From positions 1-43,767 of the IMG/VR virus record IMGVR_UViG_3300017773_000028: a stretch of DNA of 43,767 nt; one strand, written 5' to 3'. The notes under the pieces were generated by a model that made no database searches, was not told the origin of the DNA, and saw only the letters and a program-made list of their open reading frames with translations. Numbering within the stretch: the first letter of the stretch is position 1; each line of letters opens with the position of its first letter. This document shows, in pieces, positions 33,041-42,032 of this stretch. The DNA comes from a virus. The translations under genes and the position numbers were made by a program.

Positions 33041-33796
33041 CTATTTTTTTTCAGCCTTTTTCTTTAGTAGTTTATAAGTCTCAATGCCATCGTCGTCTTG
33101 GAAGAATGAAGCCACAATAAAATAATGGTCTTCTCCAAACGGAACAGATAAAAGCTTATTTTTATTTTTTGGTAAATTAAAATAAACATCCTTGCCGTTG
33201 TTTTTTAATATCAACCAGGTTTTATTAAAGAATGTTACAACGTCTCCATATAATTCTAACTGAGGGTCTTGAACAGTTTCTAAAAAGTCTTCAGGACTAT
33301 TCTTCGCGTATATTAATACATCTCTTCTTAATTCAGGCGTAGTCATATTATCTGCTGCGCCACCCATAAGAACTCTACATACAGTTAATAATTTATCTCC
33401 TTTTAAATCTTTAGCTATAAGTTGCGCTTCCAATCCTTGCTCTACATAAGCAAGCTCTTGGGCTGCATCTTTTGCGTGATTGATTTCCTCAAAAACTTTT
33501 CCATTTGAGGGGTGATAATATAAAAACTTTTGTAAAGTTTGATTAGACTTCTGCACTTGTAACATACCGTCTTCAAACACAATAGGTTCTAAAACAGCAT
33601 TTCCATCTTGCTCATCTTCAAAAGGTGACTTTTGATTACGCGCATAGCGCAGGGGTCTATTAACACCTTTTTCTTCATCAAACCATAATAAGGGGGATCT
33701 TCGTGTATGGCGAGAAGCCAACATATACGACAGCGGTGCTGCCTTGCCTAACAATCTATAGGCTTTGTTTTCAAATTTTTCTTTTGCCTTTTTCAT
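33041..33796 (-). CDS. conserved head-region protein of unknown function, 251 aa
   Basis: ATG 33796 (MKKAKEKFENKAYRLLGKAA) is used because the longer frame would begin inside a terminator hairpin with TTG. Residues 20-75 contain PLSYMLASRHTRRSPLLWFD, RPLRYARNQKSPFEDEQDGN and VFEDGMLQV, a pattern I associate with the gene following the capsid gene in crAss-like and flavobacterial podoviruses. Function is not known; mixed alpha/beta with a Lys-rich end. It is read after the capsid terminator, so its level should be lower than that of the capsid. Confidence 0.6.
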   Translation of the reverse strand: MKKAKEKFENKAYRLLGKAAPLSYMLASRHTRRSPLLWFDEEKGVNRPLRYARNQKSPFEDEQDGNAVLEPIVFEDGMLQVQKSNQTLQKFLYYHPSNGKVFEEINHAKDAAQELAYVEQGLEAQLIAKDLKGDKLLTVCRVLMGGAADNMTTPELRRDVLIYAKNSPEDFLETVQDPQLELYGDVVTFFNKTWLILKNNGKDVYFNLPKNKNKLLSVPFGEDHYFIVASFFQDDDGIETYKLLKKKAEKK

Positions 33797-33822
33797 TTTA
33801 TTTAAATTTAATTTTATTAATA

Positions 33823-33852
33823 AAAAATACCTGGGGGTGAAGGCCACCCCCA
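33823..33852 (-). terminator. strong intrinsic terminator after the capsid gene
   Basis: On the minus strand TGGGGGTG (complement of 33845-33852) pairs over 8 bp with CACCCCCA (complement of 33832-33839) around a 5-nt loop, followed by TATTTTTTA. It is the most GC-rich hairpin of the window and lies 21 bases after the capsid stop codon, matching the usual need to isolate capsid expression. Confidence 0.75.
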
Positions 33853-33872
33853 AGATATTAGTAATTTACTTC

Positions 33873-35348
33873 TTATGCGTCTTGGAATAAGAAGAAGTTG
33901 TTTGCTCCTAAAACACAAACTGCTCTTTCAGTTAAGAAATTAACCTCCATTGCATCTAAAGATGATGTTCTTGCTCCACCAGCCGAACCAGTGATCCAAG
34001 TTTTGTAACGTCTATCTTCAGCTTCTGAAGCTCTATATCTTACATGTAAGAATGGTCTCTTAGCGTTTTTACCTAAGATTTGGTCATATACTGAAGTTGA
34101 ACCAGCTGGAACTAAAAGTCCGTTGATTGCTCCTGCAGTTAAACCACCTCTCATAGTAGGATCGTTAAGATATTTCCAGTCTGATTTATAGAAATCATAA
34201 CCTCTACGGAATCCAGAGAAGCCAAGGTTTAGTGCCATTTCTTCGTCATTGTCAAACAATCCGTATGATGTACCACCAGCTCCATAAGAGTTTTGAGCAG
34301 CCAACATATCGTCAATGTCAAACGAGAAGTTTCTGTTTACGAAGATAACATTTTCTTCGATTGCACCTTGCTTATCTAATCTTTGAATAATGCTGTCGAA
34401 GTCTGCTAATACAGCTGGATTACCTCCACCATATACATTACCTCTTAAGCCTACCACATAAAATACACCGTCAGAACCGTTAAGGTTAGCTGCTGATAAA
34501 CCAGCACCTGTTCCTTGGAAGAAATCTCCCGCTCCTGAACCAGCGTCAGCTGGAACCGCTTCGATCATAGCTGTTTCCATGTAATCTTCAAATCTTAATC
34601 TTGTGTCGTGCTCAGATTTTAAATACCATAAGTATCCGCTTACGCCATCTTCACCACTTACTTCAACCCAACCAATTTGAGCCATGTCAGAACCAGATAC
34701 TGAATATTTGTCTTTAATAATAATTGGCTTATTATCAAAAAATAAATCATCAGCTTCTAAAGATCCTTCCATTCCGCTTGTTCCTTTGTTAAATTCAGAA
34801 CCGTAAATGAAAACATCACAAGCTACACCCGCTGCTACTGCCTGTCCAGTTGCTTCATAATAAGCTACTGTAAAAGTGTTTGGGTTAGCATTTGTTGGTC
34901 CAGCAGTTACAACTGCTTTGTTAGTAAGGTTTGATCCAGGCGTGCTGTCTGAAATCATAACTGTTTGTCCTACTCTTAACACGTTACGCGCTCCACTTGC
35001 TCCTGTAGGTACTGTAATACCTGGGTTAAAGTTACCTGCGTTGTTAGGAATTGTCCAAACTGCACCTGCGTCTGCACCTGCAGCTGCTGCTGAAGTACAT
35101 CCTGTGTATTTAATATGCAATCTTCCTTGCTCCGCCCATTTAATAAGGTCAGAGTTAGAAGGCATTTCTGCTCCTACCATACGTAGGAATGAACTAATGC
35201 TTCGATTACCATATCTTTCAAATTCTTTTTCATAAGTATCAGGTAGATACTGATTCAAGAAATCAAAATTATTGATATAATTCTGCTCCAACGGAATTTG
35301 TTGCGCAGAAGGTTGTAAATCGAAACCTGGGGCTAAATTTACTGCCAT
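33873..35348 (-). CDS. major capsid protein, 491 aa
   Basis: Follows the scaffold gene and is followed by a strong terminator, the usual place for a capsid gene. N-terminal helices contain YEKEFERYGNRSISSFLRMV (39-58). Residues 80-190 form an insertion-like beta region rich in Gly, Ala, Thr and Asn (VGQTVMISDSTPGSNLTNKA). The C-terminal half has SGFRRGYDFYKSDWKYLNDP and RPFLHVRYRASEAEDRRYKT, in keeping with HK97-fold capsids of crAss-like phages. The codon use is the cleanest of the window (GGT, GCT, CCA), suggesting high expression. Confidence 0.75.
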   Translation of the reverse strand: MAVNLAPGFDLQPSAQQIPLEQNYINNFDFLNQYLPDTYEKEFERYGNRSISSFLRMVGAEMPSNSDLIKWAEQGRLHIKYTGCTSAAAAGADAGAVWTIPNNAGNFNPGITVPTGASGARNVLRVGQTVMISDSTPGSNLTNKAVVTAGPTNANPNTFTVAYYEATGQAVAAGVACDVFIYGSEFNKGTSGMEGSLEADDLFFDNKPIIIKDKYSVSGSDMAQIGWVEVSGEDGVSGYLWYLKSEHDTRLRFEDYMETAMIEAVPADAGSGAGDFFQGTGAGLSAANLNGSDGVFYVVGLRGNVYGGGNPAVLADFDSIIQRLDKQGAIEENVIFVNRNFSFDIDDMLAAQNSYGAGGTSYGLFDNDEEMALNLGFSGFRRGYDFYKSDWKYLNDPTMRGGLTAGAINGLLVPAGSTSVYDQILGKNAKRPFLHVRYRASEAEDRRYKTWITGSAGGARTSSLDAMEVNFLTERAVCVLGANNFFLFQDA

Positions 35349-35366
35349 AATTTTTAATTTTAATTG

Positions 35367-36509
35367 TTAAACTTTTTTAATACTTCTAATTTTAAGTCCT
35401 CTTCCACTCGAAGTATCGCCAACCGGTCTAATCTTTAAGCTATTTTTTGTGTTTAATTGAGGGGCTCTACGAACATCCATATTGATGTTTTTAGATTTTT
35501 TTGCTACATCATCCACTGTTGCAGCAACACCTTGCTCATAAAAAAACTTTGCAAACTTTTCAGGATTCATTGCAACCGACATAGCTTTATGATAAGCCTG
35601 CGCATTGTCAATCAACCCATCTTCAGTTAAAAATGATTCAAGCCATTTATTAACATTAGACTGTTTGTTTTTTAGCTCTTCAGCCGTTCCTGGTTTATAA
35701 CTAATTTTTTTGTCGTCAGATACGCTAAATTCAAAACCTTTGAAATTATCGTTGAATACTTCTCCTGTACGCTTTTTAAAATAATCATAAGCCTTAGCTT
35801 GGCGCTCCTTTTGAGAGTCTGATTCCTTAATATAATTCTTGTAAGCATTAAGGTCTTTTTCTTGATCTTCAGATAATCCACCCCCACTTGACTCAAGAGG
35901 GATTTTATACTTATCTTTCTGTTCGTTAAAAAATTTCCTCGCTTTTGCAAGTTCTCTTTTTTTAGCTAATTTCTTCTTCTTAACATCTTTGGGCTCATCT
36001 TCTTCTTCATCGAATCCGAATTTGTCATCCATAACGTCTTGAATATCTATAGCATCAAGACCTTCCTCTTGAATGCTGTAGTAGTCAGCTAAAACAGAAT
36101 CATCGTCCATAGCACTGTAGTCTTTTTGTAATTTTACAAAATCCTCAATACTACGTCCGGTCTCTTTTTTATAATCAAAATATAATTTAATATCTTCTGG
36201 TAAATCTGGATTTGATTCTTTCGTTTCAAATAATTCATCAACAGAATTTATTTCTTTATTATATCTTTCGTTAATATAAGAAAGAACGTGTTCGTCATTT
36301 AACTCTGACGAGGGAGTTTTTTCTTCCTGCGGCTCTTCAGCCACAACTTCCGGTGTTTCCGGAGTATCCTTTTCTGTTTCTACTTGTTCAACCTTTTGAG
36401 GTTGCTCTTTCGATTCTTCTTGAGAGTTATGTTTTTCTAATAACTGCTCTTCTATTTCGGCTTGTGATTTTTGAGTGTTGCCGTCCACTGCTTTTACTTT
36501 TATTTCCAT
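35367..36509 (-). CDS. scaffolding protein candidate, 380 aa
   Basis: Very acidic and charged: Glu/Gln/Pro-rich start (EESKEQPQKVEQVETEKDTP), helical middle with FGFDEEEDEPKDVKKKKLAK, and a basic C-terminus ending RGLKIRSIKKV. This acidic body with a basic tail, immediately before the capsid gene, is how many scaffold proteins look. I see no protease motif. It is 18 bases from the capsid start. A TAATTTTG element upstream may give it its own promoter. Confidence 0.65.
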   Translation of the reverse strand: MEIKVKAVDGNTQKSQAEIEEQLLEKHNSQEESKEQPQKVEQVETEKDTPETPEVVAEEPQEEKTPSSELNDEHVLSYINERYNKEINSVDELFETKESNPDLPEDIKLYFDYKKETGRSIEDFVKLQKDYSAMDDDSVLADYYSIQEEGLDAIDIQDVMDDKFGFDEEEDEPKDVKKKKLAKKRELAKARKFFNEQKDKYKIPLESSGGGLSEDQEKDLNAYKNYIKESDSQKERQAKAYDYFKKRTGEVFNDNFKGFEFSVSDDKKISYKPGTAEELKNKQSNVNKWLESFLTEDGLIDNAQAYHKAMSVAMNPEKFAKFFYEQGVAATVDDVAKKSKNINMDVRRAPQLNTKNSLKIRPVGDTSSGRGLKIRSIKKV

Positions 36510-36525
36510 TTGATTAAATTTTATA

Positions 36526-36533
36526 CAAAATTA
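36526..36533 (-). promoter_or_regulatory. possible leftward -7 element before scaffold and capsid genes
   Basis: The minus strand reads TAATTTTG (fits TAnnTTTG), 16 bases before the scaffold start, in the 45-base gap after the PAP2 gene. No -33 TTTG was found, and the region is very AT-rich, so chance is possible. Confidence 0.35.
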
Positions 36534-36554
36534 AACATTAATTTATTATTGTTT

Positions 36555-37091
36555 TTAAGCGCTCTTAAAGTGTTGATATAAAGACTCCCCTAAGCTTTCT
36601 CCTACTTTTTTGTCAGATTCATAATGAACTCTGGCGGCTATTCTACTTTGTGAAACGTGTTCTGCAGTCTGCATAAACTCCTGTCTCATTTCCGGATATA
36701 GGTCACTTAAAACCAGTCCTATTAGTTTTGATTGTGTAGAATGTCCTGAAGGAAACGCTGGGGTTTGTGCGCTTTTCATATAATTATATGAAAGGTTTAT
36801 GTTAAAATCTTTCGCCACCTCGTTCGGCCTTTTTCGATTGTGGTAATTTTTTAGTTTTAGTATTATCGGCCTGGAGTGCTCTAATAAATCGTCAACAAGT
36901 TTTTCAGGAAACTGACGTGTTCTGTTTTTAAATAATCTTTCAAACGAACTCTTTACATCATCATATTTTTGAGAATAAGAAATGTCTACAGGTTTATTTA
37001 TAAGCTGCTTTATTTCGTTTAAAGTTTTTAGACTGTGGTCTGGGGGGAACGTAGTTCTTTTATATTTTTCTAAATTAAAATCACTAAACAT
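36555..37091 (-). CDS. PAP2-superfamily phosphatase, 178 aa
   Basis: All three phosphatase signatures are intact: K81-x6-R88-P89 (KNYHNRKRP), PSGH at 114-117 (AFPSGHSTQS), and S149-R150-x5-H156-x3-D160 (SRIAARVHYESD). His117 and His156 are the expected nucleophile and its partner. No signal peptide or membrane helices are seen, unlike lipid phosphatases, so it resembles soluble class A acid phosphatases or phage proteins of that fold. It lies between portal and scaffold genes with short spacing, so it is transcribed with head genes. The substrate is unknown. Confidence 0.8.
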   Translation of the reverse strand: MFSDFNLEKYKRTTFPPDHSLKTLNEIKQLINKPVDISYSQKYDDVKSSFERLFKNRTRQFPEKLVDDLLEHSRPIILKLKNYHNRKRPNEVAKDFNINLSYNYMKSAQTPAFPSGHSTQSKLIGLVLSDLYPEMRQEFMQTAEHVSQSRIAARVHYESDKKVGESLGESLYQHFKSA

Positions 37092-37100
37092 TGAGTTTTT

Positions 37101-39536
37101 TTATTTAGGTCCAAATTGAGCAAGATCAAAGCCATCCAAAGTGTCTTCATTAGACTCAAAAGTTATTGGCGGTAGATTTCGTTTTCTTTGCTCAATTAAT
37201 CTTGATTGTTGCGAGTTAGCCATTGTAATTCTTTCTGACTTACCTTTTTCTTTTGCTGCCTCTCTTTGGTCTATTTGTGATTGCTCAATACCTTTTAACT
37301 GCATGTTAAATGCAAATTCTTTTTCCATAAGCTGAGATTTTAGCATAGCCTCGTTATTCATCTTTTCTATCTCCATGCCTATTTCAGCTTGCTTAAGCTG
37401 CATAGCGTTTTCCATCTCCATTAATTTCTTCTGCTGCTCTGCTTGAGATTGAGCCATTATTGCTGCCTGTTGTTGTTCAGCTTGCATGGCTTGCATTTCC
37501 ATTTGTTGTTTTTGCTCTCTTTCTACTTTTTGCTTACGCTTCAGTTTAAGTAACTGATTAGCTTGCTTTAGATTATGAAGCTCTCTTATGTCTAACGCAT
37601 CTTCTAAATTAATATCTTCTTTAGATAAAGCCATTTGTATATTAGCCTCCAGCATCATTTTTTCTTCCTCATCAGGAGCCAGTTCTAAGAATATTCCAAA
37701 ATCATATAAATATAAATTCTTTATATCTTCTAAAAGGTTTAGGTTGTATTTACCAATTTGCATAGCAAACTGATCTTTAAATTCAGCAAACTCTAAAACA
37801 TCAGCAGTCCTTAAAACAATTCCCTCCGCTAATCTTTGTGTAATAAATAAACTTGCGTTTAATATATGTCTTGTAGCTGTGTTAGAATTTAAGGCGGCAA
37901 GTTTTTGAGTTCCAACTAAAGCGTCTGGGTTAGGTGTAGATCCATCACGAGCTTCGTTTAGCCCAGTAACAGTTCTTATCATATCTAAATAATGATTATA
38001 GTTTCCTATTAACATTTGCATTTTACCACTTCCGCTGTTTCCAGTTAAAGGACTGATTGGAACTTTTCCGTTATTAAATTCACCATCCTGAGTAAAACTT
38101 CTACCTACTACACTACCTGTTTGAAAATATAAACGTAAAGCATCTTCGGGATTATAAGCAGCACCCGTACCTAAGTCAACTTCATTAAGCCCGTCAGCGT
38201 CAATATAAACACCATCTGGAACCATACGAGATACGACCTGTTGTAATTTTAAGTGTGAGATTTGAATTAAGTCAGCAAAAGGTATCATTCTTCTTACTAA
38301 TGACTCAAAAGCTCCTTTGTACATTCTGGGCGCACACGCAACGTAGTTTGGTAATGCGTGTTGACTTGCTGATTTAGGACGAACCATGTTTTGGGCTAAC
38401 TGCCACTTTAATAAAATATTTGTGCCCATTACCATAATACCATCATACCAAACTTCAATCTTTTTTTCTACCCTTTCAAACTTACCTTCTTTCTGCATTT
38501 CTGCCGGCGGGTTAAATTGATCGTCTTTTTCAACAACCTTAAAGCTACCGTCAGGCATTTCTTTTTTCTTATAAACAAAAGTGTGAGTGGTTTTGTAGTT
38601 AAAATAAAGAAGGGTACAAGTGTCTCTGTAAAATAAAGAGTTTTGATAAAACTGAGCATTGTTATAATAGTTGTACCAAGACTGACTGTATTTAGCAATC
38701 TCTTCCATTTGCTCATTAGTTATTTCTGGATCTATTTTAACGAGCTCAGCCATAGGAATGGTTTTTATTTCACCCCAGTAAAAACAGTCTTTAAAATAAG
38801 GATCTTCGGTGTAGCTGTAAACAACATTAGCTGGGTCTACATAATCCAACTGAATACCTTGTCCTGGCAAAAATTGGTGCTTACACATTCCAACTCCTAA
38901 TGTTGTAATATCATAATCAACTCTCTTTCTAATGTCTGGATAGTGATTTTGCTGAAGCACTGTATCTATAGCTTCTTCTGCAGCTATTTCTACAGCAGGC
39001 TTATATTTCATTTGCATATATAAATCCAACTCTTCATCCGTTTCAGGAATCTCTGCCTCCTGCATAGTCATAACATTTAAGTCAAACTGTTCTTCAATTT
39101 GAGACAATAGTGGTTTCGCAATCATTTCAGCCTCAACTGCTTTTTGAAAAGTATTTCTTTTTTCTGCAGACATTGCGTCTTCTGCAAAAGCATTTATTTT
39201 AAATAACCTATCGTTTAAGCCATTTACCACAATATCAACAAACTTTGGAATTATAGGAACAGGAGTCCAGTCTAAATTTAAATAAGATAGATCACCGTCA
39301 ACAGCAATTTCATTTTTATACTTCTGCACAGACTGCTCACCTCTTGCGTACAAACGCAGTCGGTTAAATTCTCCCCACATATTTAAATACCTACATGACC
39401 CGTTGTCTTTTCGAAACCATTCGTATTGTATTGCTTGACCCACCTGCAGACCATACTCTAAAGTATCTTTCTGTGCATCAGTGGCAAATTCATTAGGAAA
39501 TGCAGCCGCTTTTAAATTAATTGTAACGTCTTTCAT
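37101..39536 (-). CDS. portal protein, 811 aa
   Basis: Directly after the large terminase gene (ATGA overlap) and before the head genes. Mixed helical sequence with PVPIIPKFVDIVVNGLNDRL (92-111), typical of portal wings, and SPLTGNSGSGKMQMLIGNYN in the middle followed by MIRTVTGLNEARDGSTPNPD, a phrase common to large portals of this group. Residues 640-760 are a Gln/Met-rich coiled coil (QMEMQAMQAEQQQAAIMAQS), fitting a barrel domain that reaches into the head. It would form the 12-fold DNA entry ring. Confidence 0.75.
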   Translation of the reverse strand: MKDVTINLKAAAFPNEFATDAQKDTLEYGLQVGQAIQYEWFRKDNGSCRYLNMWGEFNRLRLYARGEQSVQKYKNEIAVDGDLSYLNLDWTPVPIIPKFVDIVVNGLNDRLFKINAFAEDAMSAEKRNTFQKAVEAEMIAKPLLSQIEEQFDLNVMTMQEAEIPETDEELDLYMQMKYKPAVEIAAEEAIDTVLQQNHYPDIRKRVDYDITTLGVGMCKHQFLPGQGIQLDYVDPANVVYSYTEDPYFKDCFYWGEIKTIPMAELVKIDPEITNEQMEEIAKYSQSWYNYYNNAQFYQNSLFYRDTCTLLYFNYKTTHTFVYKKKEMPDGSFKVVEKDDQFNPPAEMQKEGKFERVEKKIEVWYDGIMVMGTNILLKWQLAQNMVRPKSASQHALPNYVACAPRMYKGAFESLVRRMIPFADLIQISHLKLQQVVSRMVPDGVYIDADGLNEVDLGTGAAYNPEDALRLYFQTGSVVGRSFTQDGEFNNGKVPISPLTGNSGSGKMQMLIGNYNHYLDMIRTVTGLNEARDGSTPNPDALVGTQKLAALNSNTATRHILNASLFITQRLAEGIVLRTADVLEFAEFKDQFAMQIGKYNLNLLEDIKNLYLYDFGIFLELAPDEEEKMMLEANIQMALSKEDINLEDALDIRELHNLKQANQLLKLKRKQKVEREQKQQMEMQAMQAEQQQAAIMAQSQAEQQKKLMEMENAMQLKQAEIGMEIEKMNNEAMLKSQLMEKEFAFNMQLKGIEQSQIDQREAAKEKGKSERITMANSQQSRLIEQRKRNLPPITFESNEDTLDGFDLAQFGPK

Positions 39537-41782
39537 CTATTAATTATTCGACTAACTTTATTGCTGTTATTATATCTCGCAAAGTTAATGCTTATTTTTG
39601 TTTTTTCTTTAGTCGGTGTGTATAAGTGTTTTTGATTAGCCATTATAGCTAAACCTGAACTAATTGAAGCATCAAATTTAGTTCTGTTTGATATATCAAA
39701 CTTGGCCCAATCCTCAAGTGTTCTTTGGTGATACATGTCGCCCATGTCCCCTTGAACCCTATTTACACCATTCATGTCTAAACCTATATATTTTTCAATA
39801 TAAGATTCAATAGCAGCCGCATGAGACTGTTTTACATCTTCTGATGTATTAGGTATACCTCCTATTTCTTTTTCAGTTTTTGACAACTTATTATATTTTT
39901 TATCTGGCCTATTCATACTAAAAGGTCTATACCCTCTGTTTTTCAAATGATACAATAATCTTGGTTTATTGTTTTCACACAATATAGGCATTCCATAAAA
40001 AACACAAGCCATCAAAACTTCTTCAAAAAATATTTCAGCAGTTTGCGGTCGAGCTATATATTCTAAAAAAAAATGGTTGCTCGGCATGTCCTCCATGGAA
40101 AACTTTGTAAGCCCATGCAAAGAGCCGTTAGACCCCCTGCCAACTACCACTCCAGAAATGTCGTATGAATCGCATCCAAATGATCCCAAGTGTTCGTTTC
40201 CTGGATAGTATAATCCGTTTTTTCTAACAACATTATTTTGAAGTCTTAGCTCTGGCATGTAAGTTACAAAAAATCTACCTCTTTTGTTTGGAGTCCAAAC
40301 CACTTTACTGTCTTTAATTCCATCCTTCCAACTAAAGGATCCTTGAGTAACAAAATGTTCTTTTATTAAAGTGTCGTTATAATCAATTTGCTGGTATAAT
40401 TTTGTTAAATTAAATAAAGACTGCTTACTCTCATCTCTAAATGCGTGTGACTCTGTTCGCGGAAACTGTCTGTAAAATTCATTTAAAGCGTCTGGGTCAG
40501 AAGATAATGACTCAACTTCATTTTTCCAGTAGTTTACCGACCCTTGATATATCTCCTCTGAGTCTACCCCTAAAACCCCAGTGTCTGGTGTTTCTAAAAC
40601 AGGCATACCGTATCTATCTATAAAACCTTCCATATTCCACTCCATAGGTATAAATAAGTTATATAAACCACTTTTAGTTTGCCCGTTAGCATTTCTTTTA
40701 GTGGCATCAGAATCCATAAAAAGTTTTTTAAAATTACTTCCGCCTTTATCTAAAGCGTTAGACGTAGACCCCATCATGCACTTACCTATAATTTTACTAC
40801 CTAAACGTAAACATGTTTTTGTAACCCTCCAGTTGTTTAAAATATTTTCAGGCCTCTCCCATTTTCCGCTTTCATCATGTATCAGCAACTGTAGCTTTTC
40901 TCCGTCATAACTATTATCAGAGGTGTTTTTCCAATCTATAGTAGTATCCAAACCCTCAAGCGTTTCCTCTTCTATAGTAAACATATTTTTTTTAGTAATT
41001 TTTGATGCGGGTACTCTGTAAGCTAATTCAGTTTTAGGCTTATCCATACCGTCTTGTATGGGCTTGAAAAAGAACGGGTAGTTGTTAGATATAGGAACTA
41101 TTTTGTCTGTGAACATTTTTTTTGCATCTGATCCTGTTTTAGATAGTATTCCAATTCGTGCATTTTTTGTTATAGTGCCTGTATTTACACCCTCACATGA
41201 ACTCATGAATGAAAAACCTGATCGTCTTATTTTTAAATAACACATACCAAAACTTCTTTTGTCCGCCTTACAGGCTTCCCAAAAAATATAAAATATTCTA
41301 TTTGCCTCTCTAAAATCTGGATGCCCTACATCTATTTTTGTCCACTGCAAATACATATAATGAGTTCCAGTTATGTACACCGGATCGCCGTTATTCATAA
41401 ACCAATAACCGATTTCTCTCCTATTAAACTCTTCTTCTATGTAATCTATCCACTGGTTTTTAAAATCAATAGGCGCTTCATGCCACTGAAATATGGTAGA
41501 AATTCTTTTTAATATAGACGGTAGTTCTGCAGCTTCCCAATACTGATCTTTTTTTTTATCGCTTCTTTTAAATATTTTATCTGGAGCTTTAGGCAGTCCA
41601 ATCCTAACACCTGAAACATAAATTATATCGCCAACAGTTCCATCTTTAGATATTATGACTACGTCATACTTTTCGTTATAACCATAGGACCAGCTATGCG
41701 CTTTATTTTTACGCTTTAAAACATGTGTAGGAATTATGTCTTTACACTTAAAATAAATATTATTTTGATCTTGATTCTGCAA
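39533..41782 (-). CDS. terL: large terminase subunit, 749 aa
   Basis: The ATPase half has KIRRSGFSF (184-192) at the P-loop position and LLIHDESGKW (299-308, Walker B Asp303/Glu304), followed by CMMGSTSNALDKGG as the coupling motif. The RNase H-like nuclease half includes SFGCDSYDISG, ENNKPRLLYHLKNRGY and SNRTKFDASISSG with acidic residues for metal. The P-loop lacks the usual GKS/T Lys, as I recall for crAss-like terminases. The reading frame begins with TTG; no nearby ATG exists. It packages DNA together with the portal, with which it overlaps (ATGA). Confidence 0.8.
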   Translation of the reverse strand: MQNQDQNNIYFKCKDIIPTHVLKRKNKAHSWSYGYNEKYDVVIISKDGTVGDIIYVSGVRIGLPKAPDKIFKRSDKKKDQYWEAAELPSILKRISTIFQWHEAPIDFKNQWIDYIEEEFNRREIGYWFMNNGDPVYITGTHYMYLQWTKIDVGHPDFREANRIFYIFWEACKADKRSFGMCYLKIRRSGFSFMSSCEGVNTGTITKNARIGILSKTGSDAKKMFTDKIVPISNNYPFFFKPIQDGMDKPKTELAYRVPASKITKKNMFTIEEETLEGLDTTIDWKNTSDNSYDGEKLQLLIHDESGKWERPENILNNWRVTKTCLRLGSKIIGKCMMGSTSNALDKGGSNFKKLFMDSDATKRNANGQTKSGLYNLFIPMEWNMEGFIDRYGMPVLETPDTGVLGVDSEEIYQGSVNYWKNEVESLSSDPDALNEFYRQFPRTESHAFRDESKQSLFNLTKLYQQIDYNDTLIKEHFVTQGSFSWKDGIKDSKVVWTPNKRGRFFVTYMPELRLQNNVVRKNGLYYPGNEHLGSFGCDSYDISGVVVGRGSNGSLHGLTKFSMEDMPSNHFFLEYIARPQTAEIFFEEVLMACVFYGMPILCENNKPRLLYHLKNRGYRPFSMNRPDKKYNKLSKTEKEIGGIPNTSEDVKQSHAAAIESYIEKYIGLDMNGVNRVQGDMGDMYHQRTLEDWAKFDISNRTKFDASISSGLAIMANQKHLYTPTKEKTKISINFARYNNSNKVSRIINR

Positions 41783-42032
41783 ATCCTTTAGGTACGTTAT
41801 TTTTTTTAATTTGATTTCCGTCTAACTTATCCTTCTCTTCCTCAACACGTTTTAATATTTCAAAAGCGTCAAAAATTGCTAATTTTTTTGTAGCAGCAGC
41901 ATTTTTTAATCTGTCTGCCGAAACATCATCATCGGTTCCTGTAACAATTTTTTCTTTTGCGACACTAATAAGTTCTTCAACAGCATTTTGTCCTGCCGCT
42001 ATAATTTTAAGTTTTAATGCTTTACTGTCCAT
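41760..42032 (-). CDS. small terminase subunit candidate, 90 aa
   Basis: Directly upstream of terL, overlapping it by 23 bases. Helical sequence with QNAVEELISVAKEKI, then KNAAATKKLAIFDAFEILKR, and a basic tail. The position and the all-helical, oligomer-like composition suggest the DNA-recognition subunit of the packaging motor. There is no clear helix-turn-helix, so the call rests mainly on position. It overlaps the GroES-like gene upstream by 11 bases. Confidence 0.5.
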   Translation of the reverse strand: MDSKALKLKIIAAGQNAVEELISVAKEKIVTGTDDDVSADRLKNAAATKKLAIFDAFEILKRVEEEKDKLDGNQIKKNNVPKGFAESRSK

